A stretch of 25,559 nt of DNA from Prevotellaceae bacterium. Its GTDB lineage: Bacteria > Bacteroidota > Bacteroidia > Bacteroidales > Bacteroidaceae. This document shows, piece by piece, positions 7,371 through 15,831 of the stretch. Below the pieces are notes generated by a model. It was not told where the DNA came from. It saw only the letters and a program-made list of their open reading frames with translations, and searched no databases. How positions within the stretch are numbered: the first letter of the stretch is position 1; each line of letters begins with the position of its first letter. Position numbers and translations under genes: made by a program. The DNA lies in NCBI GenBank assembly GCA_019420585.1, contig JAHZGX010000022.1:56093-81651 (forward strand), written 5' to 3'.

Positions 7371-8225
7371 ATGAACAGGCGCATTCACTTCACCAAGATG
7401 CACGGAGCAGGCAACGACTACATATACGTCTACACTCCCGACTACCCGATTCCCAACCCTGCGGAAGCGAGTATCCAATGGAGCAGGCCTCACTTCGGCA
7501 TCGCTTCCGACGGACTTATCCTGATAGGCAAGAGTCCGCTCAAGGAAGCAGATTTCAGCATGCGCATCTTCAACAACGACGGTTCCGAGGCACTCATGTG
7601 CGGCAACGGAGTCCGCTGCGTGGCCAAGTTCGTCCATGACCACGGGCTGACAGACAAGACCACGATTGCCATCGACACCCTGTCGGGCATCAAGGTCATC
7701 AGCCTGCACCTCTCGGCCGACGGCACTGCCGACAGTGCCACCGTGGACATGGGAGAGCCCACGCTTCACTGCCCCAGCCTGCTCGCCGTCCCCGGCGGAA
7801 GCATGACCGACGGACTGGTGGGTGCTCACCGGGGCACATTCGTATCCATGGGCAACCCCCACTTCGTATGCTTCGTACCCGATGCCACAGCCATCGACGT
7901 GGCTACCGAGGGCAGGAGACTGGAGCACGACCCGGTCTTTCCCGAGCGTTGCAACATTGAGTTCGTCTCCGTAAAGCCCGACGGGAGCCTGCGCATGAGA
8001 GTGTGGGAACGCGGGAGCGGCATCACGATGGCCTGCGGCACAGGTGCCTGCGCCACCGCCGTGGCAGCCTTCCTTACCGGGCGCAGCGGCAGGAGCAGCC
8101 GGGTGGAGATGGATGGAGGCACGCTGGAGATATGCTGGAGGGAGGACAGCGGGCACGTCCTGATGACGGGACCCGCCGCCACAGTCTTCGAGGGAGACAT
8201 CTTATTGCCAACGGAAAACTCTTAA
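7371..8225 (+). CDS. dapF: Diaminopimelate epimerase
   Basis: The 284-aa protein is a cofactor-independent racemase that converts LL-diaminopimelate to the meso form used in lysine and peptidoglycan synthesis. Both catalytic cysteines are visible: Cys77 in ALMCGNGVRC and Cys222 in MACGTGACA. The N-terminal signature FTKMHGAGNDYIYV and the substrate loop GNPHFVCFV are typical. The start is MNRRIHFTKMHG just after the promoter; the frame extends upstream to 7308, but that part is promoter DNA. The dapL start is only 4 bp beyond the stop, so the two consecutive pathway enzymes are clearly co-transcribed. Confidence 0.96.
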   Translation: MNRRIHFTKMHGAGNDYIYVYTPDYPIPNPAEASIQWSRPHFGIASDGLILIGKSPLKEADFSMRIFNNDGSEALMCGNGVRCVAKFVHDHGLTDKTTIAIDTLSGIKVISLHLSADGTADSATVDMGEPTLHCPSLLAVPGGSMTDGLVGAHRGTFVSMGNPHFVCFVPDATAIDVATEGRRLEHDPVFPERCNIEFVSVKPDGSLRMRVWERGSGITMACGTGACATAVAAFLTGRSGRSSRVEMDGGTLEICWREDSGHVLMTGPAATVFEGDILLPTENS

Positions 8226-8229
8226 AGCT

Positions 8230-9462
8230 ATGGCACTGGTCAACGAAAATTTCCTCAAACTTCCCGTGAGCTACCTATTCACGGACATCGCACGAAAGGT
8301 AAACGCATTCCGCGTAACCCATCCCGATGCCGACATCATAAGGCTGGGCATCGGCGATGTCACACAGCCGCTTGCCCCGGCAGTCATTGCTGCACTGCAC
8401 AAGGCCACCGACGAGATGGCATCGGGGGACACCTTCCGCGGATACGGTCCTGAGCACGGTTACGACTTTCTGCGCGAGGCCATCATCAGGAACGACTTCC
8501 TGCCCCGGGGCATCCACCTGGACCCCACGGAGGTGTTCGTCAACGACGGTGCCAAGAGCGACACGGGAAACATAGGCGACATACTGGGGCTGGACAACAC
8601 CCTGTGCATGACCGACCCCATCTATCCCGTGTACGTGGACAGCAACGCCATGTGCGGGCGCGCCGGGACACTCACCGGCAGCGGGTGGAGCAACATCATA
8701 TACTGCCCCTGCAACGCAGGAAACAACTTCGTGCCCGCGCTGCCCGAGCAGAGGGTGGACGTCATCTACCTCTGCTACCCCAACAACCCCACCGGCACCG
8801 TCATCACCCGCCAGGAACTGAAGCGATGGGTGGACTATGCCATCAGAAACGACAGCATCATCATGTACGATGCCGCCTATGAGGCCTACATACAGGAGCC
8901 GGGCATACCCCACTCCATCTACGAGATTCCCAAGGCACGCCAGTGCGCCATAGAGTTCCGCAGCTACAGCAAGACGGCAGGATTCACAGGCGTGCGCTGC
9001 GGTTACACCATCGTGCCCAAGGAACTCACCGCCGCCGTGGCCGCCACGGGCGAGCGGGTGGCACTGAACGGGCTGTGGAACCGCCGCCAGTGCACCAAGT
9101 TCAACGGCACCAGCTACCTGCAGCAGAGGGCTGCCGAGGCCACCTACTCTCCCGAAGGGAAGGAGCAGGTGCGCGCCACCATACAGTATTACATGCAGAA
9201 CGCCGCCATCATGCTGGAGGCACTCTCGTCCGTGGGGCTGAAGGTCTACGGCGGAGTCAACGCGCCCTACATCTGGCTGCAGGTGCCGGAGGGCACCACC
9301 AGCTGGCAGTTCTTCGACGAGCTGCTCCACGGCCCCCACATCGTGGGCACGCCGGGCGTGGGCTTCGGGCCGAGCGGCGAGGGATACTTCAGGCTGACGG
9401 CCTTCGGCTGCCGCTCCCACTGCGAGAGAGCCATGGAGCGGCTGGTCAAGTGGCTGCGCTGA
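8230..9462 (+). CDS. dapL: LL-diaminopimelate aminotransferase
   Basis: The 410-aa protein is a PLP-dependent class I/II aminotransferase. It makes LL-diaminopimelate directly from tetrahydrodipicolinate and glutamate, bypassing the succinylase/acetylase routes. Visible features are the N-terminal LKLPVSYLFTDIARKV, GIGDVTQPL, DGAKSDTGNI, YPNNPTGTV, and the PLP-binding Lys248 in SYSKTAGFTGVRCGY. Length matches DapL at about 410 residues. It follows dapF by 4 bp and precedes glnN by 49 bp. Glutamate is its amino donor, which makes a neighbouring glutamine synthetase metabolically sensible. Confidence 0.96.
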   Translation: MALVNENFLKLPVSYLFTDIARKVNAFRVTHPDADIIRLGIGDVTQPLAPAVIAALHKATDEMASGDTFRGYGPEHGYDFLREAIIRNDFLPRGIHLDPTEVFVNDGAKSDTGNIGDILGLDNTLCMTDPIYPVYVDSNAMCGRAGTLTGSGWSNIIYCPCNAGNNFVPALPEQRVDVIYLCYPNNPTGTVITRQELKRWVDYAIRNDSIIMYDAAYEAYIQEPGIPHSIYEIPKARQCAIEFRSYSKTAGFTGVRCGYTIVPKELTAAVAATGERVALNGLWNRRQCTKFNGTSYLQQRAAEATYSPEGKEQVRATIQYYMQNAAIMLEALSSVGLKVYGGVNAPYIWLQVPEGTTSWQFFDELLHGPHIVGTPGVGFGPSGEGYFRLTAFGCRSHCERAMERLVKWLR

Positions 9463-9511
9463 GGAAGAGAGAGAGAACAAACAAAATCACACTTTATATA
9501 TTCAGGTTTTT

Positions 9512-11704
9512 ATGTCAAGTACTTTAAGATTTCAGGTAGTGGGAGAGGCTTTCACCAAGAAGGCCATAGAAGTACCCAACCGCAAGGAACGCCCGGGCGA
9601 ATACTTTGCCAAGTACGTGTTCAACCGCCAGAAGATGTTCAAGTATCTTCCCGTAAAGGTGTACAACAAAATGTGCGACGTGATGGACCACGGCACCACC
9701 CTCGACATGGCCACTGCCAACGCCGTGGCCGAAGGAATGAAGAAATGGGCCATGGAACTGGGAGCAACCCACTGCACCCACTGGTTCCAGCCGCTCACCG
9801 AAGGTACGGCAGAAAAGCATGACGGATTCGTGGAGCACGACTGGAAGGGCGGAATGATTGAGGAGTTCACCGGGAAGGAACTCGTACAGCAGGAACCTGA
9901 CGCAAGCTCATTCCCCAGCGGAGGCATACGCAGCACCTTCGAGGCACGGGGCTACAGCGCATGGGACCCCGCAAGCCCCGTGTTCGTGATTGGCGACACC
10001 CTGATGATACCCACCGTGTTCATCTCCTACACAGGCGAGGCACTCGACTACAAGGCACCGCTCAAGAAAGCCCTCAAGGCCGTGGACAAGGCAGCCACCG
10101 AGGTGGCACAGTACTTCTACCCCAACGTGAAGAAGGTGGTGAGCAACCTCGGATGGGAGCAGGAATACTTCCTGGTGGACGAGGGACTCTATGCCGCACG
10201 CCCCGACCTGCTGATGACCGGGCGCACCCTCATGGGGCACGACAGCGCCAAGAACCAGCAGATGGACGACCACTACTTCGGCTCCATACCCGAGCGCGTG
10301 GCAGCCTTCATGAAAGACCTGGAGATACAGGCCCTGGAACTGGGCATCCCCTGCAAGACACGCCACAACGAGGTGGCACCCAACCAGTTTGAACTCGCCC
10401 CCATCTTCGAGGAGACCAACCTGGCAGTGGACCACAACATGCTCATCATGAGTCTGATGAAGAAGGTGGCACGCCACCACGGATTCCGCTGCCTGCTCCA
10501 CGAGAAGCCCTTCGCAGGCATCAACGGCTCGGGCAAGCACAACAACTGGTCGCTCTCCACCGACACAGGCATACTCCTCCACGCACCGGGCAAGACGCAG
10601 ACCGACAACCTTCGCTTCGTGACCTTCATCGTGGAGACGCTCATGGCAGTATACCGCCACAACGGACTCCTCAAGGCCAGCATCATCAGTGCCACCAACG
10701 CACACCGACTGGGAGCCAACGAGGCACCCCCAGCCATCATATCCAGCTTCCTGGGCAAGCAACTCTCTGACCTGCTCCAGAAACTGGAGGAGACCGAGGA
10801 CGACGAACTCTTCAACCTGGCAGGCAAGCAGGCACTCAGCCTGGACATCCCCCAGATTCCCGAACTGATGCTCGACAACACCGACCGCAACCGCACCTCA
10901 CCCTTCGCCTTCACCGGAAACCGCTTCGAGTTCCGCGCCGTAGGCTCACAGGCCAACTGCGCAGCAGCCATGATCGTGCTCAACACAGCCATGGCCGAGG
11001 CACTCACCGACTTCAAGACCCGAGTGGACGCACTCATAGCCACAGGCACCGAGCCCGCAAAGGCCATCGTGAAAGTGCTGCGCCAGGACATCAAGACCTG
11101 CAAGCCCATACACTTCGAGGGCAACGGATACAGCGACGAGTGGAAGCAGGAAGCCACCAGGCGCGGGCTCGACGTGGAGGGAAGCGCCCCCCTCATGCTC
11201 GACAACTACGTGAGCCCCGAGTCCGTGAAGATGTTCACCAGCATGAACGTCCTCTCAGAGCCCGAACTCCAGGCACGCCTGGAAATCAAGCAGGAGACCT
11301 ACACCAAGAAGATACAGATTGAGGCACGCATCTTCGGAGACCTCTGCCTCAACCACATCATCCCCGTGGCCACCCGCTACCAGAGCCAACTCATCGACAA
11401 CGTGCACAAGGTGAAGGAAATCTTCCCCCCAGCCATCGCCGAGAAGGTCAGCGCCAACAACATGGTGCTCATCCAGAAGATAAGCGAGCACAGCAGCTTC
11501 ATCACCGAGAACGTGGAGAAACTGGTCAACGCACGCAAGGTGGCCAACAAGCTCACCAGCGAGCGTGAGAAGGCCATAGCCTACCACGACACCGTGGCCG
11601 GCCTGCTGGAGGAGATACGTTACCACGTGGACAAGCTCGAGCTCATCGTGGACGATGAACTCTGGCCCCTGCCCAAGTACCGCGAAATGCTCTTCATCCG
11701 ATAA
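9512..11704 (+). CDS. glnN: Type III glutamine synthetase (GSIII)
   Basis: The 730-aa protein condenses glutamate and ammonia with ATP to glutamine. Its size fits GSIII (about 700-730 aa); GSI and GSII are about 470 and 350. Characteristic motifs are PSGGIRSTFEARGYSAWD near residue 135, the catalytic-core LHEKPFAGINGSGKHNNWS near 329, and NRTSPFAFTGNRFEFRAVGS near 458. GSIII, first described in Bacteroides, forms dodecamers and lacks the adenylylation control of GSI. It is the third gene of the dapF cluster. No strong promoter was seen in the 49-bp gap, so it may be read from the dapF promoter. A strong hairpin follows. Confidence 0.97.
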   Translation: MSSTLRFQVVGEAFTKKAIEVPNRKERPGEYFAKYVFNRQKMFKYLPVKVYNKMCDVMDHGTTLDMATANAVAEGMKKWAMELGATHCTHWFQPLTEGTAEKHDGFVEHDWKGGMIEEFTGKELVQQEPDASSFPSGGIRSTFEARGYSAWDPASPVFVIGDTLMIPTVFISYTGEALDYKAPLKKALKAVDKAATEVAQYFYPNVKKVVSNLGWEQEYFLVDEGLYAARPDLLMTGRTLMGHDSAKNQQMDDHYFGSIPERVAAFMKDLEIQALELGIPCKTRHNEVAPNQFELAPIFEETNLAVDHNMLIMSLMKKVARHHGFRCLLHEKPFAGINGSGKHNNWSLSTDTGILLHAPGKTQTDNLRFVTFIVETLMAVYRHNGLLKASIISATNAHRLGANEAPPAIISSFLGKQLSDLLQKLEETEDDELFNLAGKQALSLDIPQIPELMLDNTDRNRTSPFAFTGNRFEFRAVGSQANCAAAMIVLNTAMAEALTDFKTRVDALIATGTEPAKAIVKVLRQDIKTCKPIHFEGNGYSDEWKQEATRRGLDVEGSAPLMLDNYVSPESVKMFTSMNVLSEPELQARLEIKQETYTKKIQIEARIFGDLCLNHIIPVATRYQSQLIDNVHKVKEIFPPAIAEKVSANNMVLIQKISEHSSFITENVEKLVNARKVANKLTSEREKAIAYHDTVAGLLEEIRYHVDKLELIVDDELWPLPKYREMLFIR

Positions 11705-11737
11705 GCACCCCTCCGCCTGCGGGCACACACGACACAG

Positions 11738-11772
11738 GAAGAGGCGTCTCCCCCGGCGGGAGGCGCCTCTTC
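11738..11772 (+). terminator. Terminator-like hairpin after glnN
   Basis: A 15-bp stem with one G-T wobble (arms 11738-11752 and 11758-11772) has a 5-nt loop, CCGGC. It begins 33 bp after the glnN stop. It is GC-rich and very stable but followed only by TGCATTCC, so it lacks a classic U-tract. Confidence 0.7.
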
Positions 11773-11784
11773 TGCATTCCCGCC

Positions 11785-11895
11785 CCCTCACCGCCGCCCC
11801 ACATCCCTCCCCCGCCAGACAGGAAACCACCGCCCGCCCTCAGCCCCGGCCCTCCCCCGCCAGGGCAAAGTCCCCTCCCCCGCCATCCCCTCACG
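11785..11895. repeat. C-rich degenerate repeat with about 23-bp spacing
   Basis: CCCTCCCCCGCCA occurs exactly at 11805, 11850 and 11873. Weaker versions lie at 11785 and 11827. Spacing is 20, 22, 23 and 23 bp. Cytosine is very strongly biased to the plus strand. Confidence 0.65.
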
Positions 11896-11922
11896 CGCGC
11901 GCGTGTATATATATAATGTGTA
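11891..11922. repeat. Alternating purine-pyrimidine tract (CG then TA)
   Basis: CACGCGCGCGCGTGTATATATATA is an almost strict purine-pyrimidine alternation. Its reverse complement resembles the element at 5073-5105: an AT-rich TATATA block followed by ACGCG repeats. Confidence 0.6.
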
Positions 11923-12029
11923 GCACCTACATCACCCGCTTTCCGCCACCATTCACCCTAAACCATCGCGGGAACCAGCCCCTGCCCCCATTGGGAACAA
12001 AGCAAAAACATTTACAACAAAAAGCCCCT

Positions 12030-12267
12030 GGGGAACGCCAACACACCTCATGCAAGGGTAACCAATGTACCCCTAACAAGGGGTATCGAAGTACCCCATG
12101 CAAGGGGTACCGATGCACCCCTTGTTAGGGGTACAATGACACACTGCTAATGTCTGCATCGGTACACATTAAATGTCCGCTCCTGTACACACCTAATGTC
12201 TGCAACCGCACACATTAAATCTCTGCAACGGCACACCCCAAACCTCCACGGAAGCACACCCAGGAAA
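12030..12267. repeat. Degenerate 23-24-bp tandem array with changing dyad arms
   Basis: Ten adjoining units start at 12030, 12056, 12080, 12104, 12128, 12152, 12175, 12198, 12221 and 12244. Unit lengths are 26, 24, 24, 24, 24, 23, 23, 23, 23 and 24. Dyads persist while their arms change: GGGTA/TACCC at 12056-12073, GGGGTA/TACCCC at 12080-12097, and TAATGT/ACATTA at 12148-12171 and again at 12194-12217. No spacers are present, so it is not CRISPR. Weaker repetition may continue to about 12420. Confidence 0.8.
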
Positions 12268-12592
12268 ACCACCCACAACGCACGCAAGAAACTGACAAGC
12301 AGCACATTAAAACCACTCCAACTGCACAGGAAAACACATTCCCCCACAGGAATCATCCCCCGCACCTCTTCCATCCCCCGCACCCCGCCACTCCGAAGAC
12401 CAATCCCCCGCCCCACCGCAGCCAAACCCTCCGCAAGGCACCTCCCTAGACCCTCACCGCTATAGACAAATAATCCTTACAACAAAACACACCCACAACC
12501 CTCCAGTCCACCCCTCCGACCCCCTTCCACACCACCCCACGAAGGCACAAAACATTGCCCTCATGCCCCCTTTTTCTCCACATTAAGGCGTT

Positions 12593-12600
12593 TATGTTTA
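12593..12600 (+). promoter_or_regulatory. Possible -7-like element upstream of the accessory locus
   Basis: TATGTTTA differs from TAnnTTTG in the last base, and a T-run at 12571-12575 sits about where a -33 box would be. It lies 82 nt before the small gene. Support is weak, but it is the best candidate in the region. Confidence 0.3.
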
Positions 12601-12682
12601 ATCCCGGAGGCGCGGGAGAGGGGTCGAAGGACAGGGAAAACAGGATAAAAAATAATGCTAACCAATTAACTCAGGAAAGGTT

Positions 12683-12898
12683 ATGAACAGACAAGGAGAG
12701 AGAAGGAAGGACTACGGGTCTCCCCGCACCAGGATGGTGCAGGTGGAGACGGAAGGGAACCTGTGCGGGTCAATCGATGCAAAAACTGACGACAAAGGTG
12801 TCAATATCAGCGGACAGGGAGTTGCCACACCTGGAACAGACGAGACAGGCAAGAATTACAACGACTTCAGTGATTCATACTGGGGAGAAATAAAATAG
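12683..12898 (+). CDS. Small protein with conserved N-terminal segment and variable C-terminus
   Basis: The 71-aa protein has no recognised domain, signal peptide or membrane segment. A purine-rich AGGAAAGG precedes the ATG. Residues 13-30, SPRTRMVQVETEGNLCGS, are identical to the partial minus-strand gene at the right edge of the window. After this segment the two proteins are unrelated, except that both end in acidic, Asn- and aromatic-rich tails (NYNDFSDSYWGEIK here). Both lie directly upstream of a fimbrillin/PI-PLC-like lipoprotein gene; here the gap is 42 bp. Many Bacteroidales small hypothetical proteins share the general look P-x-V-x-x-E-x-L-C-x-S, which I recall only as a pattern. 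Function is unknown; leader peptide, export substrate or partner of the lipoprotein are possibilities. Confidence 0.72.
   Translation: MNRQGERRKDYGSPRTRMVQVETEGNLCGSIDAKTDDKGVNISGQGVATPGTDETGKNYNDFSDSYWGEIK
12717..12771 (+). repeat. Left copy of a 55-bp perfect inverted repeat
   Basis: These 55 bases are identical to the reverse complement of 25505-25559, and identity stops at the base after 12771. The right copy is cut by the window edge, so the repeat could be longer. The segment has internal symmetry: GTCTCC/GGAGAC arms, nested GCACC-AGGAT-GGTGC, and CCCGCAC/GTGCGGG. It lies inside the coding sequence of the small gene. Confidence 0.93.
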
Positions 12899-12940
12899 CA
12901 AGTCCCAGCCTAATTGCAACAACAACAAATTATTACGGAT

Positions 12941-15817
12941 ATGAAGAAAAAACAGAAATGGGCTATTGCCCTCGCACCCCTCTTCCTGATAGGGTGCACG
13001 GAACAGATAGCGCCGGACGAAAAGCCAGGCACTGCCACAAGCGGTGACGATGTTCTGTTCTCCATCACAAAAAACTCATCTTCCCAAACACGCACCGTCT
13101 ACCAGGACAACTGGGATGAAACTACATCCCAGGCCATCTATTGGGGAAACTATGTTGACAACAACGCCAAAGATTCCATCAACATCTATTGCCCCGACAA
13201 TCCGGGAAGAGGCTTTGCCAAGTACTATATAGAAAAGGATGAGACTAACCCGAATGTTGCTGCTACGGTTGTCAAGACAAGCGATATTGGCGTGCAATGG
13301 GGCAACAAAAAGCCGCATACCTTCTATGCCTTCTACCCGGCCGACAAAGCAGGCGAAAAACTCCTCGACGGCCGGTCGACCATACGTGCCACCGTTGACA
13401 ACAACCAGTCTCCCGTGACATATAAGCACAAGGCAAACGAGGAGGATTGGACAAAACTTACACCAATCACAAGTTTCAAGGCATACGTCAATGAGCAATA
13501 TGACACTGGGACAGGAGCAACAACTCCAACAGCACAAACCATCTATGGCATGCCCGACATGAACGCTGCTATCATGGTGGCACGCACAACAATGAATGAG
13601 GAGCAGTATGGCAGCAAAGTGCCTCTGCAGTTCAATGTCCTGGCCGATGTGCTCGACCTCACTTTCCACGGACCGGTAACCCCCAACGCATTGGGCGGAA
13701 ACGAAATCGGATCAACAACAGGCATTTCCAAACCATTCATCAAAATACAATCCGTGACAATTGATGTGGTAAACCCTGTGGAAGGAAAAAGCCCGGCAGA
13801 GTACGAAATGGACCATAGTGTAGCCATTTCCGGTTCATTCAATTTGAACATGTCCGAGGATGCTAATGCATGGACAGATGACTTGTCTAAAAAGATGGTA
13901 ACAAAAGTCAGCGGCACTCCATCCATCCGTATTGCAACAGCCATTGTAGAAAAAGAAGGAACCTATTACCCCACCTTATTTGTTCGTGGTCAAGAAGCGA
14001 CACCGGTGAAGTTGGATCAGCTACGCCTCCGTTGCTTCCTTATTCCCGGCCAGATTAAGCCTGAAGCTATGGGGAAACTGCGTGTGACCCTCCAAACGGA
14101 CTGTGGCGACTTCTACCAAATGCTTGAAAACGACCCCAAAACCACCTTTGTCTCAGGAGAGATTTACCCCGTTAAATTTGGCCGTTTCCATACCCGCGGT
14201 GCCGAGTTCAACCCTGCAGTATGGATTAGCCAATTAAATCCCAACATCTACCTGTCCGAACTCTCCATCCCGGGAGCATGGCATGCGGCACAAACTAACT
14301 ATCAGGGAAACCACACACTCCACGAAATGTACAATGCCGGTGTTCGTGCATTTGAAGTGCATACAAAGAATGGTCCTGTGTTAAGAAAACACGGGGATAT
14401 GAATACAGAATTTGATCTCAACACAGAAACTGAGAACTTTGAAGACCCGTTTGTTTTGAGTGAAGACAAGACAATCAAAGACATTACTATTGATGAGAGT
14501 ACAATAATTCCTAACAATGACGGTAGCGGCGACGGCGAAGTGGATTACTACCGCCATGATGGTACCACCTATACTCGGTCTCGCGAAGTGACAGGAACAG
14601 CAACAGTAACACGCACGGCTAAAACTACAGAATATATCACTGTACCTAAGTTTTGGATAAGATTATACCGTACCGCAGAAGACCCTAATGACGTAAACAG
14701 CACACCATTATCTCAAGCCATCATTAATTTGGCGGAGATTATGAACCCAACCGGCTTGATGTTCTTGGAAGTTGGAATGGATGGACAAACGGCTATAGAA
14801 AAAGTCCCATACAGGTCTAAAGAAACAAAAATAACCAAAGAAAAAGTAACTAATGCAACAATTACACGTAAGCAATATGCAACTGTAAGCATTCTTCCTC
14901 CCTACACTATTACATGGCATGAAGTGTATAGTGACTGGAGCGCTGCGAATTCAGATTTTACCAATGCGGAAACGATGCCAGAGGAAACAATCTCCACTGA
15001 TAACACACCTGGCACTTTCACATTGCCAGGACCACAGGCATGGGGTATTGCAGTACGTTCATGTTTGGAAAGACTTGCGACCCATAGTAACAATACAACG
15101 AATAAACCTATTCTATATAGTGGTGACTTGACCGCCAATACAACCATAAAGGATGTACAAGGGCAAGTCATTGCAAAGATTAATACCAACAATACAGAGA
15201 ACGAAGCTGAATACCTATACGGAACCAAGACACCTACCTACGCTCTTTTCAGCAGATGGGTTGCTGGTTCAGGAGAACACCCACGAACAATCAACCTGCA
15301 ATGGAAGGCTCCTGTTCCTCCGTTCATTGACGACATAGAAGAAAATGGACTTCACGAAGGCTTGCGCTGGTGTTATACCGAATTGGACAATATTGGAAAC
15401 GATATAACCATACGCGAAACTGCTGTCAGAGAGATGAATCAAGTAGCATCCGGTAACTATGCAGGAGGCCGACACCGCACATTCTATGAAACATGCCTTG
15501 GAGGTTACACAGGAGGAGCTAACACTCCATCTGCCACAGATTGCCAAGCAGTAGCAAAGCACATGCATCCTTTCGTATTAAATCGCCTCAATGACCCCAC
15601 GCGCCAGAACGTCCCCATGGGCTTGGTGTTCATGAACTATGTGATTCCGCCTACTGGTGAAGAAGAAACCTACAAGTCGTCTGAACTTATCCGCGCCGTC
15701 ATCAACAACAACAAGGCGTTCCTGCTCCACCGCAAAGGTGAAGATGCAACTACGGCCGATGTCAAAGACAACACGAACTCATCTTTTAGCAACAATTCCA
15801 ACAACCCGCTGAAGTAA
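12941..15817 (+). CDS. Fimbrillin-like lipoprotein with C-terminal PI-PLC X-like domain
   Basis: The predicted 958-aa lipoprotein starts MKKKQKWAIALAPLFLIGC, with Cys19 lipidated. An upstream in-frame Met at 12914 is less likely because the signal peptide begins at 12941. Residues of about 35-430 resemble fimbrillin-like (Mfa-type) sandwiches, with SQTRTVYQ, IYWG, GVQWG and TFYAFYPAD. From about residue 436 the protein resembles the PI-specific phospholipase C X-domain: IYLSELSIPGAWHAAQ, GVRAFEVHT, LMFLEVGMDG, and TIKDVQGQVIAKIN near residue 734. The usual PGTHDS catalytic His is replaced or shifted (PGAWHA). A later HG in VLRKHGD near residue 485 could match the second His. The C-terminal half is AT-richer than its neighbours (24 G/C of 60 at 14641-14700). 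A minus-strand paralogue lies at 23163-25355. Whether it has enzyme activity is unknown. Confidence 0.8.
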   Translation: MKKKQKWAIALAPLFLIGCTEQIAPDEKPGTATSGDDVLFSITKNSSSQTRTVYQDNWDETTSQAIYWGNYVDNNAKDSINIYCPDNPGRGFAKYYIEKDETNPNVAATVVKTSDIGVQWGNKKPHTFYAFYPADKAGEKLLDGRSTIRATVDNNQSPVTYKHKANEEDWTKLTPITSFKAYVNEQYDTGTGATTPTAQTIYGMPDMNAAIMVARTTMNEEQYGSKVPLQFNVLADVLDLTFHGPVTPNALGGNEIGSTTGISKPFIKIQSVTIDVVNPVEGKSPAEYEMDHSVAISGSFNLNMSEDANAWTDDLSKKMVTKVSGTPSIRIATAIVEKEGTYYPTLFVRGQEATPVKLDQLRLRCFLIPGQIKPEAMGKLRVTLQTDCGDFYQMLENDPKTTFVSGEIYPVKFGRFHTRGAEFNPAVWISQLNPNIYLSELSIPGAWHAAQTNYQGNHTLHEMYNAGVRAFEVHTKNGPVLRKHGDMNTEFDLNTETENFEDPFVLSEDKTIKDITIDESTIIPNNDGSGDGEVDYYRHDGTTYTRSREVTGTATVTRTAKTTEYITVPKFWIRLYRTAEDPNDVNSTPLSQAIINLAEIMNPTGLMFLEVGMDGQTAIEKVPYRSKETKITKEKVTNATITRKQYATVSILPPYTITWHEVYSDWSAANSDFTNAETMPEETISTDNTPGTFTLPGPQAWGIAVRSCLERLATHSNNTTNKPILYSGDLTANTTIKDVQGQVIAKINTNNTENEAEYLYGTKTPTYALFSRWVAGSGEHPRTINLQWKAPVPPFIDDIEENGLHEGLRWCYTELDNIGNDITIRETAVREMNQVASGNYAGGRHRTFYETCLGGYTGGANTPSATDCQAVAKHMHPFVLNRLNDPTRQNVPMGLVFMNYVIPPTGEEETYKSSELIRAVINNNKAFLLHRKGEDATTADVKDNTNSSFSNNSNNPLK

Positions 15818-15831
15818 CGGTGGGTCCGACC

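Larger units (their letters stand above)
11705..12682. other. 978-bp gene-free region of repeats
   Basis: No convincing gene is seen on either strand. Open frames here run through low-complexity C-rich or tandem-repeat DNA and give proline/arginine-rich nonsense. Contents in order: the glnN hairpin, a C-rich stretch with repeated CCCTCCCCCGCCA, an alternating CG/TA tract, a 23-24-bp tandem array, a C/A-rich stretch with several ATCCCCCGC elements, and a possible promoter near 12593. It separates the housekeeping part of the window from the surface-protein locus. Confidence 0.8.

Noticed and set aside
8275..9480. Long antisense open frame (401 codons) opposite dapL
   Set aside because: dapL is unmistakable on the plus strand. 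The antisense product is low-complexity Gly/Val/His-rich and explained by codon bias.
11655..12465. Several open frames of 60-190 codons in the region after glnN
   Set aside because: They consist of Pro/Arg/His-rich or repeat-encoded sequence, overlap each other on both strands and cross tandem repeats. No ribosome-binding or domain support.
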